A DNA stretch of 64,000 bases from Nostoc sp. XA010 (GCF_020829625.1 NZ_JAIVFX010000004.1:141220-205219), one strand, 5' to 3'; positions 17,212-26,562 are shown, numbered from the stretch's first letter. Notes: a model not told the origin generated them from the sequence alone. Numbers and translations are program-made.

Positions 17212-20187
17212 ATGAACCCTTTTCAACTCAACAAATATAGCGAGCAAGAACCAAGCGAGAAACAACAAAAAAGATTTCCGGGATGGTTTGCTTTAGATTT
17301 TGGTACATCGAATTCCACCGTTACACTCTTCGATCCAATTGAAGTACCGATCGCAGAAATTCTACCCAAAGAACAGGAAATGCGGTTGCGCGATCGCTTA
17401 TCACAATGGCTGAGTTCTCCCGCATCAGTGGCTTTACCAGATGTCAGTGCTGATGATTGGGAAAAGTTTATCGCAGAAATTAGCAGAAATCTGGAGATAG
17501 AACCCAGCAGTTTGAGTGAAGTATTTGAAAGTGACAATAAAGAGCGATTTTTAGAAGCAATTCGCCAAATTGAACTTTCTTTAGGAAACAGTGAGAGATT
17601 CCGCCGTGCTGTCAGCAAAAAACTTTACCAAATTTATCATGAGGTGTTCCGCGTCCCTACCCTAGAGTCGCAAAATCTGATTCCAGTTGTGCTTGATATC
17701 GATCGCCGCGATACGGAAATTCCTAGCGAGTCGGAAATTTCGCAGTTAAGCGATTTAAAACTGCGGATGGGAAGGGAAGCCAGAGATAACCGAAAAAAAG
17801 CGATCGCTCAAGGTACAAGCGGTTCTTTAAAGGAAATTATCAGCAGATTTCACCATTCACCCAAACGCTATTTTGGCCAGGATCGTTTGTTTTCAGTTAT
17901 TTTGGATGGTGAAGAAGAAATAATTACCGCTAACCAACTGATCCAATCTGCTTGGGCGCATTTAATCGAGTTAACTGAAGATTACCGCCAACGCGCCCAA
18001 CGCAGGTTTTCAGAAGGAGATTTTTTAACAGCAGTTGTCACCTACCCCACTGTCGCCCCACCAGTTGTTCGCAAGGAAGTTAAGGAATTAGTTGAGCAGT
18101 TGGGGATCGATGATGTACAAACTGCTTATGATGAAGCTGTTTCTGTGGCGATATTCTTTTTATGGCGAGAATTTGGTGGTAATCTCAACATTGGCATCGA
18201 GTCATTCAAAACTCGTTGTCGCCAAGCAGGAAACAAATGGTCACAAAATGTTCTGGTTTTGGATATTGGCGGGGGAACCACAGACTTAGCTTTAATTGAA
18301 CTGACTTTAGAAGATAAAACCCCTACCTTTGCCGATTATGAAGACCGAGGTTTAGGAGGGCGTTACTATAAACTTACCCCCAAACTATTAGGCTCATCTG
18401 GTCATTTACAGTTAGGTGGTGAGTTAATTACACTGCGAATTTTTAGATTATTAAAAGTTGCGATCGCAGATTTTCTCTTAACAGCAGTTACATCAGGGAA
18501 TATAGAAAGTGAAAAGCTAGAAGATTTAATTAACTCTGAGTTAAACGAGCGCTTTTTAGAACAAGGCAAATTCAAAACTGGTAGCCTTTTAAAATGTCTA
18601 GATAAAGAGAATCCAGAAGGCGATGTTGCTTACAAAGATGCCCTAGATACTGCCGAGAAAGTATTACCCACGCGTTGGCAACAAGCACCCCAACGCCTGC
18701 AATCATTTTATATCCTCTGGGATCATGCGGAAGCCGCTAAACTGAAGCTTGGGCAAAAAGTACCAGCAGATAATTCTCTATTAACCTTCACACTTTCTGA
18801 ACAGCAAATTTCTGAACTGCTCACCCAAAGCGCCGTTAAATTGCAAGTTCAAGATCCAAATAACATCTGCATTACCCTAGATAACCAGCAATTTGAACGA
18901 GCCGCCGTTTCAGGAATTAAAGAAGCGATCGGGATTGCCAAAGGATTAATGGAAAGTCGCTTGCGTCTCGATGATATCACCAAAGATTCTTGGAATTCCC
19001 AAAAAGTTGATTGGTTAATTTTGTCTGGAAAAACTTGTAATTTAGACATAGTGCAACGCCAAATCTACCAAGAATTTAGTAAGTCTCCATATTTTGTCTG
19101 GAATCCAGAACGCATTACCTTTGTGTTGGAATTTACCAAATTAGCCACCTCCGCCGGTGCTTGCTATGCCGAGAAACTGCGAAGATTAAGATTCGACCCA
19201 GAAGAGTCTAAAAGCTTGCTGCGTAAGGGAGCCAACCAGCTAGAAATTGATGTCAAAAATCTGTTTTATTATTTACCCTGCAACTTCAAACGCAAAACTC
19301 AAAGTAATGATTTGCTCACCATATTCAAGGCTGGGCAAGAACTCTACCAACTAGCACCTTCGGAAACTGTTGCCAAAGTTCGTACTGCATGGCAAGGAAT
19401 TCAATTAACTAATATTATTTACCGTCAAGACTACGAGGATGGAGATTTACGACTATGGGGTAGCTTCGACGGCAAAAACCTCATGAATAAACTGGGAATG
19501 CAAGAAGCAGAGTTTCTAAAAAAAATTAAAGTCCAGTTTGAGATTGACCAAACTCTTGAATTTAGTGTGTTGCTTTGTCAAGGAAATCCCCATTATTTAA
19601 TTGACATACCTGGCATTGATTTGGAATCGGTAGTTTCCGAAACTTCAACGCTATTTGCTGATGGTAAATTGAACTGGAATATTGCTGTGGAACGCTTCAA
19701 CAAAGATTTAAATGATGGTGATATTGCTGTCAATGTTCTTGAGTCTGCAACTGTTGATCAACCAGATGCCTATCATCTTGTGTTTGAAGTAGGAAATGAT
19801 GGTAGTAAATTGTTCCAAAAATTTCACTATCTGCGCGATGGCGTGACGAAACCAGGAATTGGGTTAATTAGTAATCCCTTACCTCCCTTCCCGCAAACTG
19901 GCCAACACACCTTTTATGTTTATCAAACAGATGCCGAAACTAACAGCAAAAAATGGATACGAATTGGCGCACTCAGCAAACCAGATGTAACAACAGATTA
20001 CCCTTGCCAATATCGTGTAACTCTCGACGATCAAGGTATTCTACGGATGCACGCCGGTGAAGTCCCTTACTGGACATCAAACAATCAAGAATGCCTCAAA
20101 GAAGAAGGATGCGTTTATCTTGCTGAATTAGAATTGCAGCCCAACGAAGTTGATAAAGAACGCGATCCATTTTGCGGCATACATTAA
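17212..20187 (+). CDS. SrfB-like Hsp70/actin-fold ATPase
   Basis: A 991-residue protein with the actin/Hsp70 nucleotide-binding signatures. PHOSPHATE 1 is ALDFGTSNSTVTLFD near residues 27-41, and PHOSPHATE 2 is VLDIGGGTTDLALIEL near 347-362. A segment VDWLILSGKTCNL near 600 fits the ADENOSINE/connect-2 region. Its length and layout match the SrfB family (about 990 residues in Salmonella). The C-terminal ~300 residues look beta-rich and resemble no known substrate-binding domain. The upstream neighbour is a dynamin-like GTPase and the downstream one an unknown 363-residue protein, all in one direction. Gaps of about 220 and 170 bp mean tight co-transcription is not proven. It probably acts as an ATP-driven scaffold or chaperone for the GTPase (inference). 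Confidence 0.78.
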   Translation: MNPFQLNKYSEQEPSEKQQKRFPGWFALDFGTSNSTVTLFDPIEVPIAEILPKEQEMRLRDRLSQWLSSPASVALPDVSADDWEKFIAEISRNLEIEPSSLSEVFESDNKERFLEAIRQIELSLGNSERFRRAVSKKLYQIYHEVFRVPTLESQNLIPVVLDIDRRDTEIPSESEISQLSDLKLRMGREARDNRKKAIAQGTSGSLKEIISRFHHSPKRYFGQDRLFSVILDGEEEIITANQLIQSAWAHLIELTEDYRQRAQRRFSEGDFLTAVVTYPTVAPPVVRKEVKELVEQLGIDDVQTAYDEAVSVAIFFLWREFGGNLNIGIESFKTRCRQAGNKWSQNVLVLDIGGGTTDLALIELTLEDKTPTFADYEDRGLGGRYYKLTPKLLGSSGHLQLGGELITLRIFRLLKVAIADFLLTAVTSGNIESEKLEDLINSELNERFLEQGKFKTGSLLKCLDKENPEGDVAYKDALDTAEKVLPTRWQQAPQRLQSFYILWDHAEAAKLKLGQKVPADNSLLTFTLSEQQISELLTQSAVKLQVQDPNNICITLDNQQFERAAVSGIKEAIGIAKGLMESRLRLDDITKDSWNSQKVDWLILSGKTCNLDIVQRQIYQEFSKSPYFVWNPERITFVLEFTKLATSAGACYAEKLRRLRFDPEESKSLLRKGANQLEIDVKNLFYYLPCNFKRKTQSNDLLTIFKAGQELYQLAPSETVAKVRTAWQGIQLTNIIYRQDYEDGDLRLWGSFDGKNLMNKLGMQEAEFLKKIKVQFEIDQTLEFSVLLCQGNPHYLIDIPGIDLESVVSETSTLFADGKLNWNIAVERFNKDLNDGDIAVNVLESATVDQPDAYHLVFEVGNDGSKLFQKFHYLRDGVTKPGIGLISNPLPPFPQTGQHTFYVYQTDAETNSKKWIRIGALSKPDVTTDYPCQYRVTLDDQGILRMHAGEVPYWTSNNQECLKEEGCVYLAELELQPNEVDKERDPFCGIH

Positions 20188-20346
20188 CTCTTGCATTAAA
20201 CCTTCTCTACGAGACGCTTTGCGAATGCGTTCCTTTGCGTTGAAAAAATTTAAGATTTTTAAACGCAGAGGGGCGCGGAGTAAACGCTAAGGGGCGCAGA
20301 GGTTTGCCAAGTTTAATTCGCTACGAATCACATACAAGTAATATTT

Positions 20347-20354
20347 GGAGGTGA
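20347..20354 (+). promoter_or_regulatory. Strong ribosome-binding site fixing the next start
   Basis: GGAGGTGA lies five bases before the ATG at 20360. It shows that the gene starts at this ATG and not at the in-frame TTG at 20345, which lies before the site. Confidence 0.8.
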
Positions 20355-20359
20355 GATTC

Positions 20360-21451
20360 ATGCAGCACTTGCGTCAATTATTAGAGATAGAAAACTCAGA
20401 GTTAGCCCAATTACTGCGGTTTAGTTTGTATGGACTAGAGGCGACTTTAAATCAGGCTCGCACAGAATTACCACTAGATCCAGGATCTAAAATATGCGAT
20501 GAGGTGCTGCAAGAACTTCATAGCCTGTTGGAACCTTCACCTCCACAGCAAAATATTGGTTGGGAAGATGCGCCAGATGATTTAAAACTAAGTCACCTGC
20601 GGGAAGCTTTTGATTCTGACTCAGAACTTAATTATTATCTGGGTAATTCCCAATTGCAAAGCACAACGGACTCTGATTTGTGGAATGAGATTCAACGCAA
20701 ACTGCTGCGAGTACCAGAAGATTTAGCTGCAACTTGGCGATCGCGCACCTTAGATTTAGCCCAAGAAGTTGGTGCGATCGCAGATAATTCTAACCTCTAT
20801 CAACTTCCCTTTATCCGCGATGAAATTATCTACCCCGGACTTAGTGGTACTGTTCAAACTCAGGGATTGAGCTTATATCAACAAGCACTTTCAAATTCTC
20901 AAAATACTCAAGGTAATGCATCCGATTTACCAGCAGCATTCCTATTTTTATATATGAATTTTATTGAAATAGACCCAGATTTACATCATGCTTTAAAGAG
21001 CATTTTTAGCTTCGATGTCATTTCTTTACACTCCAAAGCAGAACAGCGCGATCAATATATTGATGCTTTAAGCGATCGCTTTCAACGCACCCAAAAAGCA
21101 GAGAAAAACACTGATCCCCTGTCAATTCTCCGTGCTTGGATTGACATGGACGAAGCAATACATTCCCTAGTATTTGTACCACCGGCTGAACGCTATTCTT
21201 GGTGGGGAAAGCTACAACATGAATCACGGCGCATCTTGAAGAAAGTCGCTGACGAAGCTATTAATGCAGGTAATGAAGTGCGAATTCGCCAATTATCGGG
21301 ACTATATGCAGATATCTGTGCTTCATCCAAGGATGACTTGCAACTAGACTGTGGTGGTATTCCTGGCGAAGTCTTAACTTGTCTTCGAGTATATGCGCGA
21401 ATTAATCAAGAAGAATCTCCAGGTCGTGTAATATTTCGCTCATCACGCTAG
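20360..21451 (+). CDS. Unknown protein, third member of the SrfB-like cassette
   Basis: A 363-residue, mostly helical, acidic protein beginning MQHLRQLLEIENSELAQLL. No signal peptide, membrane segment or known catalytic motif can be seen. Notable patches are GWEDAPDDLKLSHLREAF, FLFLYMNFIEIDPDLHHAL and an aromatic-rich PPAERYSWWGKL near residue 275. It has an unusually good ribosome-binding site for this window. Its position, third in line after the dynamin-like GTPase and the SrfB-like ATPase, suggests an adaptor or effector of that pair. I cannot say whether it is related to Salmonella SrfA. Confidence 0.65.
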   Translation: MQHLRQLLEIENSELAQLLRFSLYGLEATLNQARTELPLDPGSKICDEVLQELHSLLEPSPPQQNIGWEDAPDDLKLSHLREAFDSDSELNYYLGNSQLQSTTDSDLWNEIQRKLLRVPEDLAATWRSRTLDLAQEVGAIADNSNLYQLPFIRDEIIYPGLSGTVQTQGLSLYQQALSNSQNTQGNASDLPAAFLFLYMNFIEIDPDLHHALKSIFSFDVISLHSKAEQRDQYIDALSDRFQRTQKAEKNTDPLSILRAWIDMDEAIHSLVFVPPAERYSWWGKLQHESRRILKKVADEAINAGNEVRIRQLSGLYADICASSKDDLQLDCGGIPGEVLTCLRVYARINQEESPGRVIFRSSR

Positions 21452-21452
21452 C

Positions 21453-21562
21453 ACCGCAAGGCGGAAGTCAAAAATCAAAAATCAAAAGTCAAAAGTATTA
21501 TGAAATAAGCTCTTTAGGGATTTTAGATGGTTGCTCTATTTACGCTGTGGCGTACTACTTGC
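21453..21562. repeat. Dispersed repeat with heptamer run
   Basis: CACCGCAAGGCGGAAGTC is followed by AAAAATC/AAAAGTC heptamers and then the string GCTCTTTAGGGATTTTAGAT continuing to GGTTGCTCTATTTACGC. The second part recurs at 38431-38481. The first part recurs inverted at 13705-13745. It is noncoding and lies just after the stop of the upstream gene. Confidence 0.7.
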
Positions 21563-21584
21563 TGGCGAGTTTTCTAATTCTTGA

Positions 21585-21636
21585 GATTATGAGGCAAGGC
21601 AGACGATTTTGCCAATCCCCACCTTGCCTCATAATC
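21585..21636. terminator. Perfect 15-bp hairpin between convergent genes
   Basis: The arms GATTATGAGGCAAGG (21585-21599) and CCTTGCCTCATAATC (21622-21636) are exact reverse complements around a 22-base loop. It lies 24 bp beyond the stop of the minus-strand Hli gene and after the plus-strand cassette gene, so it could end transcription from both sides. No long T-run is present. Confidence 0.6.
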
Positions 21637-21660
21637 TAATGAAGATAAAAACGTTTAAAT

Positions 21661-21840
21661 TTATAAAATGCCCCAGAAGTGTAGAATCCCTTGGCCAGAA
21701 AACACTTCAAGCGCAACGGCAGATAAAAAACCGATCATTGCAAAACGACCGTTCCAGTTTTCGCTCTGAGGAGTGAAGCCCCAGCGCAAAGCATTACGAT
21801 CTTCTGAAACCGAAGGCGTAGTCTTCTTAACGTCTGCCAT
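21661..21840 (-). CDS. hli: High-light-inducible protein (Hlip/SCP)
   Basis: A 59-residue single-helix protein read from the ATG at 21840 to the TAA at 21663-21661. The sequence begins [11 protein letters not shown] and contains the chlorophyll-binding helix signature [15 protein letters not shown], with the Glu-Asn-x-Asn-Gly-Arg-x-Ala-Met motif of the LHC superfamily. It ends HFWGIL. Hlips sit in the thylakoid membrane, bind chlorophyll and carotenoid, and protect photosystem assembly under high light or other stress. The gene is monocistronic, convergent with the SrfB-like cassette, and followed by a hairpin. The identification is secure despite its small size. Confidence 0.93.
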   Translation of the reverse strand: MADVKKTTPSVSEDRNALRWGFTPQSENWNGRFAMIGFLSAVALEVFSGQGILHFWGIL

Positions 21841-22073
21841 AAATAATACTCCGAGCTTTTATGATGTAACAGTTATAACTGCCTGTAAAGTAATGTAACA
21901 GGTTTTTACTAAAATGCAACATAAACTCAAGATAAAATTCAGTAGTGGATATTACGGACACGTAGTTTTATGTTAGTAGGTTTGCGATCTTAATCTCATT
22001 TTTCACCAATTTTCTGGAAAGGATGTTAAAAATGCCTATAGTTTGATTTTTTTAAACTTTTAAATAGATAAAA

Positions 22074-22985
22074 ATGGCAATACCTGATTATCAAAAGATA
22101 ATGCTTCCGTTGCTGAAATATGCACTTGATGGTCAAGAACACTCTATGAGAGAAGTCATTGGAGCTTTAGCTGACCAGTTTAGTTTAAGTGAAGACGAAC
22201 GAAAAGAATTATTACCTAGCGGTCAACAACCGTTATTTGATAATCGGGTAGGATGGGCAAGAACATACTTAAAAAAAGCAGGTTTATTAGCAACCCCAAA
22301 AAGAGGATATTTTGAGATTACAGAAGAAGGTATAAACGTAGCTAGGCAATCTCAAAAAGAGATAAATACTCAGTTTCTTAGCCAATTCCCTGATTTTATT
22401 AAGTTCAAAAGTTCAAAAAAGCAAGATGAGAAAATTAGTTCAGAACTTGACGAAATCTCAGAAATAACTCCGCAAGAGTCTATGGAGTTAGGATACCAAA
22501 AAATCCGTAAGGAATTGGAAATAGATTTGATTAATCGGATTAAAAATATTTCGCCAGATTTTTTTGAAAGACTTGTCATTGATTTACTTATCAAAATGGG
22601 TTATGGAGGTTCAAGGCGTGATGCTGGAAAAGCAATTGGTAAAAGTGGTGATGGTGGTATTGATGGTATAATTAAAGAAGATAAATTAGGATTAGATGTT
22701 GTTTATATCCAAGCTAAAAGATGGGATACTAATGTCATAGGCAGACCAGAAATTCAAAAATTTGTTGGCGCTTTATATGGGCAAAGAGCAAAAAAAGGAG
22801 TATTTATTACAACTTCTAATTTTACTCAAGATGCAAAAAGTTATGTGTTGGGAATAGATATAAAGGTTGTATTGATAGATGGGCAAAAATTAGCACAATT
22901 GATGATTGACAATAATGTAGGGGTATCAGCAGTATCATTTTATGAAATAAAAAAGATAGATTCAGATTATTTTACAGATAGTTAA
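22074..22985 (+). CDS. mrr: Mrr-type restriction endonuclease
   Basis: A 303-residue protein with the N-terminal winged-helix domain of Mrr (DYQKIMLPLLKYALDG ... VGWARTYLKKAGLL ... GYFEITEEG). The Mrr catalytic domain follows: ISPDFFERLVIDLLIKMGYGG, then GDGGIDGIIKEDKLG and VVYIQAKRW, which carry the Asp and Gln-x-Lys of this PD-(D/E)XK variant. Length and order match E. coli Mrr, a modification-dependent (type IV) nuclease. A Dam-type adenine methylase gene begins 271 bp downstream. The pair could therefore be a conventional restriction-modification pair, or a methylated-DNA-cutting nuclease living next to a methylase it must tolerate. The family is secure. Confidence 0.9.
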   Translation: MAIPDYQKIMLPLLKYALDGQEHSMREVIGALADQFSLSEDERKELLPSGQQPLFDNRVGWARTYLKKAGLLATPKRGYFEITEEGINVARQSQKEINTQFLSQFPDFIKFKSSKKQDEKISSELDEISEITPQESMELGYQKIRKELEIDLINRIKNISPDFFERLVIDLLIKMGYGGSRRDAGKAIGKSGDGGIDGIIKEDKLGLDVVYIQAKRWDTNVIGRPEIQKFVGALYGQRAKKGVFITTSNFTQDAKSYVLGIDIKVVLIDGQKLAQLMIDNNVGVSAVSFYEIKKIDSDYFTDS

Positions 22986-23256
22986 ATAGTCTTTTTTTGC
23001 AAATTTCGAAATAATTAAATCAATATATTTTAACAAAACTTACTTTTTTACAAGTATACTCAAAAGCTCTCCTCGATGTCTTGGCGCTAAAGTCTAGACA
23101 AACATAAGTTAGCATTAAAAGGTAGTATATTGTCAATAGAATAAGTACATACCCTATTAGGTTGTAGCGAATTAATTATCTTTGAAAAAGTTTCTATACC
23201 TTATGCCTTTATTTTGCGTCCCTCTACGTTAAAAAAAACAATGAAAGTAATAATTT

Positions 23257-24138
23257 ATGATCAAAAGCCCACTCCGTTATCCTGGTGGTAAGTCAAAAGC
23301 AATTAATCAGATAGTCGAATACTTGCCAGAGAGCTTTTCGGAATTTCGAGAACCTTTTGTAGGTGGTGGTTCTGTATTTATTTATTTAAGACAAAAGTTT
23401 CCTCATATCAAAATTTGGATTAACGATTTAAACCGCGAACTCTTCTTATTCTGGAAGTTTGCCCAATCTGATATAGCTCAGTTAGTTAAAGAAATTCGAC
23501 ATATTAAAATTAGATATACAGATGGTAAATCACTATTTACGGAATTAACTAGTGTAGATGTAAATAATTTATCTGATTTAGAAAGAGCAGTTCGCTTTTT
23601 CGTACTCAATAGAATTACTTTTTCAGGAACTGTAGAATCAGGCGGTTTTTCGGAACAAGCTTTCCATAAAAGATTTACTGATTCTTCAATAGAACGGCTA
23701 GAAAAGTTAGAAAACATTCTATCAGAAAATGTCCAAATTACTAATTTAGATTACAGCCACCTATTAAAATCAGACGGGGAAGATGTATTTTTATTCTTAG
23801 ATCCCCCATATTTTAGTGCTACTAAATCAAAGCTATATGGTAAAGACGGTGACTTGCACACTTCTTTTGAACATCAGAGATTTGCTAACCTTTTGCAACA
23901 ATGTCATCATCGCTGGTTAATAACCTATGATGACTCATCGCACATTCGAGACAATTTTAAATGGGCTAATATCTCAGCATGGGAATTACAGTATGGGATG
24001 AATAACTATAAGCAAAGTGGTGCGGCTAAAGGAAAAGAGTTATTCATTACTAACTACGAAGTTAAACTTGATTTGGAAAAAAAACCACAAGTTCAGAATC
24101 TTGCTAATCTAGCTTTGCAATTAAGCCTTAAGATTTAA
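23257..24138 (+). CDS. dam: D12-class DNA N6-adenine methyltransferase
   Basis: A 293-residue protein of the D12 class (MethyltransfD12). SPLRYPGGKSKAI forms the N-terminal motif, and REPFVGGGSVFIYL is the AdoMet-binding motif I. The catalytic motif IV is DPPYF near residue 180. The target-recognition region (about 60-150) is normal in size. It transfers a methyl group from AdoMet to adenine N6 in a short DNA site; the site (GATC or other) cannot be read from sequence. It follows the Mrr-type nuclease gene in the same direction. Confidence 0.9.
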   Translation: MIKSPLRYPGGKSKAINQIVEYLPESFSEFREPFVGGGSVFIYLRQKFPHIKIWINDLNRELFLFWKFAQSDIAQLVKEIRHIKIRYTDGKSLFTELTSVDVNNLSDLERAVRFFVLNRITFSGTVESGGFSEQAFHKRFTDSSIERLEKLENILSENVQITNLDYSHLLKSDGEDVFLFLDPPYFSATKSKLYGKDGDLHTSFEHQRFANLLQQCHHRWLITYDDSSHIRDNFKWANISAWELQYGMNNYKQSGAAKGKELFITNYEVKLDLEKKPQVQNLANLALQLSLKI

Positions 24139-24218
24139 ACCTAACTTTGATAGCTTCCAATTTTCCGGTAGGATAACCCCATAGCTCTCAATATAGCTAC
24201 AACATACAAACCTTAGCT

Positions 24219-25334
24219 ATGATAACTTCCCCAATCCCTGCTCAAGAATCCTCTACTAGCTGGTATATCCTGCTGCAACAATTAATAGATGGCCAATCCT
24301 TGTCCCGTACTCAAGCTGCTGAATTGATGCAAGGTTGGCTCACTGAAGCGGTTCCCCCAGAGTTATCAGGGGCTATTTTAACAGCGCTGAACTTTAGAGG
24401 CATTTCTGCCGACGAGTTGACCGGCATGGCTGAAGTATTACAATCTCAATCAAAACTAGGGACTGGGGACTGGGGGCTGGGGACTGGGCAAGAATCTACC
24501 CAATCCCCAATCCCTAATCCCCAATCCCCAATCCCCCTAATTGATACCTGTGGCACTGGTGGAGATGGATCATCAACCTTTAATATTTCCACAGCCGTTG
24601 CATTTGTCGCCGCAGCATCTGGTATACCTGTCGCCAAACACGGCAATCGTTCAGCCTCAAGTCTCACAGGAAGTGCAGATGTATTGGAAGCCTTGGGTGT
24701 AAACTTGAGCGCATCCAGTGAAAAAGTGCAAGCCGCACTACAAGAAGTCGGGATCACTTTCTTGTTTGCCCCTGGTTGGCATCCAGCACTCAAGGCGGTT
24801 GCCTCATTACGGCGGACTTTGAAGGTGCGAACAATTTTTAATTTGCTCGGGCCGCTAGTAAATCCCTTGCGTCCAACTGGGCAGGTAGTAGGCTTATATA
24901 CTCCTAAGCTTTTGGCAACTGTTGCCGAAGCTTTACAGAATTTGGGCAAGGAAAAGGCGATTGTGCTGCACGGACGAGAAAAACTTGATGAGGCTGGGTT
25001 AGGAGATTTAACTGATTTGGCGGTGTTATCAGACGGAGAAGTGCAGTTAACTAGCATTAATCCCCTAGATTTGGATCTAACGCCTGCTTCCATAGGTATG
25101 CTTCGAGGTGGAGATGTCCAAGAGAATGCGGTGATTCTCAAGGCGGTACTCCAAGGTAAGGGAACTCAGGCACAACAAGATGCAGTAGCGTTGAATGCGT
25201 CGTTGGCGCTGCAAGTAGCGGGTACGATCGCATTCCTCGATCACGCTGAGGGGATTAAAATCGCTAAGGATATCCTACAAAGTGGGGCTGCTTGGACGAA
25301 GTTGGAGCAGTTAGTTGAGTTTCTGGGGAATTAA
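24219..25334 (+). CDS. trpD: Anthranilate phosphoribosyltransferase with repeat insert
   Basis: A 371-residue TrpD, which joins anthranilate to PRPP in the second step of tryptophan synthesis. The motif [15 protein letters not shown] (PRPP loop) lies near residues 108-122, and [21 protein letters not shown] follows. The [16 protein letters not shown] and [10 protein letters not shown] segments are all normal. Between helix EMAEVLQSQ- and the conserved IDTCG strand there are ~25 extra residues ([12 protein letters not shown] ... [11 protein letters not shown]), encoded by a heptamer hairpin repeat inserted in frame. The insert lies just before the active-site loop but at a naturally variable linker. 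No other trp genes are adjacent, as is usual in cyanobacteria. The 3' end overlaps the convergent protease gene by 71 bp. Confidence 0.92.
   Translation: MITSPIPAQESSTSWYILLQQLIDGQSLSRTQAAELMQGWLTEAVPPELSGAILTALNFRGISADELTGMAEVLQSQSKLGTGDWGLGTGQESTQSPIPNPQSPIPLIDTCGTGGDGSSTFNISTAVAFVAAASGIPVAKHGNRSASSLTGSADVLEALGVNLSASSEKVQAALQEVGITFLFAPGWHPALKAVASLRRTLKVRTIFNLLGPLVNPLRPTGQVVGLYTPKLLATVAEALQNLGKEKAIVLHGREKLDEAGLGDLTDLAVLSDGEVQLTSINPLDLDLTPASIGMLRGGDVQENAVILKAVLQGKGTQAQQDAVALNASLALQVAGTIAFLDHAEGIKIAKDILQSGAAWTKLEQLVEFLGN
24463..24537. repeat. Heptamer hairpin element inside trpD
   Basis: The left arm has GGGGACT/GGGGGCT units and the right arm has CAATCCC/TAATCCC units. They pair as an imperfect hairpin around the core CAAGAATCTA. 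The element is read through in frame within trpD. A noncoding sister with the same arm sequences is at 27742-27862. Confidence 0.85.
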
Positions 25335-26319
25335 TTTGCGATCGCAATTGCGGACGAAACTCTACCACATTACGTTTGATGGTGACATCGTAGTTACCAA
25401 AAAAGTCATGTCCTAAAAGTCCAGTTTCTAGTTCCGTACCTGCGATCGCAACTGCTACTCTATTCACTGTTACCCCGCCAGCTGCCATCGAATTAACGTA
25501 GCCTACAGGAAATTCTACAGCCCTGGAACTCGCGGTATTTGCCTTAGCTTTCCCCACTGGCACTATTCCCAAGGTATTTGCCATCTCTTGGGTAATTACA
25601 GTGCCACTGGCTCCCGTATCCACAATCATGTCAAATTGTTGCTGCCCATTAAAGGTAACTTCGACAATTGGTGTTCCACCAATTCGCCTTTTAATCGGGG
25701 CTGTAAATACTTCCTGAGTTGGAATTACCACTGCTGATGAGGGCAAAGCTGGTTTTGGTGGTAACGGGTTTATTTCTTGTGGAGGCGATAGAGGTGAGGT
25801 ATACTTTGGTGTGGTTATTGTCTGGGGAACCACAACTATTATCCTCTTCGGTTCGGCAACGCGCACAGGGCGAGGATTAGCTTGCTGTTGGGCATATTTA
25901 ATTTGGCGACGATATTCAGTAATTTTGGTTTGAGCGATCGCAAATTCTGGGCTTTGTCGCCGGACTCTTTGCATCAGCGCGATCGCATCCTGGTACTGAT
26001 TCGCCACCAAAATCCAATCACCTGGAGATTGAGCAGATCGGCTGATACTCCAAGCGCCAACGGCTTTATCTAGCCCCATCTCAAAAAGACTTGGTTCACT
26101 TTCAGATGGCTCTAGCGGTTGTGCTTCTGGGGTAGGGGTAACTGCTGGTGTTGTTGGTTCAACGACAGGCTGTACTGATGCCTGCTCCCCAATTGGCGCG
26201 GGTTGCTCATTGCCACCAGTCGCAGTGTTCCGTTGGTCTTCACTACAGGCAACACACAAAACCGCTAGAGCGCTTGATAGAAAAATTAGGGTTGCACGGG
26301 ATAAAAAAGACTGAAGCAT
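25264..26319 (-). CDS. Lipoprotein with retropepsin-like aspartyl protease domain
   Basis: About 351 residues. The start at 26319 gives a clean lipoprotein signal (hydrophobic segment ending LCVAC, lipobox Cys near residue 25); an upstream ATG at 26355 only adds charged residues. After a Pro/Thr/Glu-rich linker and a helical segment ([17 protein letters not shown] ... [11 protein letters not shown]) comes a single-lobe retroviral-type aspartyl protease domain. Its catalytic motif is [10 protein letters not shown], and [14 protein letters not shown] lies near the end. It is probably membrane-anchored and periplasmic, working as a homodimer; substrates are unknown. The last 71 bp overlap the 3' end of convergent trpD, so both C-termini are encoded on opposite strands. 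Confidence 0.82.
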   Translation of the reverse strand: MLQSFLSRATLIFLSSALAVLCVACSEDQRNTATGGNEQPAPIGEQASVQPVVEPTTPAVTPTPEAQPLEPSESEPSLFEMGLDKAVGAWSISRSAQSPGDWILVANQYQDAIALMQRVRRQSPEFAIAQTKITEYRRQIKYAQQQANPRPVRVAEPKRIIVVVPQTITTPKYTSPLSPPQEINPLPPKPALPSSAVVIPTQEVFTAPIKRRIGGTPIVEVTFNGQQQFDMIVDTGASGTVITQEMANTLGIVPVGKAKANTASSRAVEFPVGYVNSMAAGGVTVNRVAVAIAGTELETGLLGHDFFGNYDVTIKRNVVEFRPQLRSQINSPETQLTAPTSSKQPHFVGYP

Positions 26320-26446
26320 AATTAATTTTAACCACCCAAGCTTTGCCAAAGCCACTCCCGCTAATTTAATTCCTTTTTAATTTTAATTAACTATTCTAAA
26401 AACTCCCAATTACTCAACTCATGGGATAATTAACAATCGCAGTATT

Positions 26447-26562
26447 GGGGAATGGGGAAGAAGCAGGGGAGCAGGGAGCAGCGAGCAGGGGGAAAATTCC
26501 TCTCCTCTCCACCCTTCCCTCTGCCTCTTCCACTCCCCACTCCCCACTCCCCACTCCCCAAT
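26447..26562. repeat. Heptamer hairpin element forming the carA leader
   Basis: The left arm has GCAGGGA units, the core holds GGGGGAAAATTCCTC and CCCTCTGCCTCTTCC, and the right arm is a run of CACTCCC units. The core resembles, in reverse orientation, the kinase-gene elements at 10525 and 36100. It ends five bases before the carA ATG, so it must occupy the 5' end of the message or the promoter region. Confidence 0.8.
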
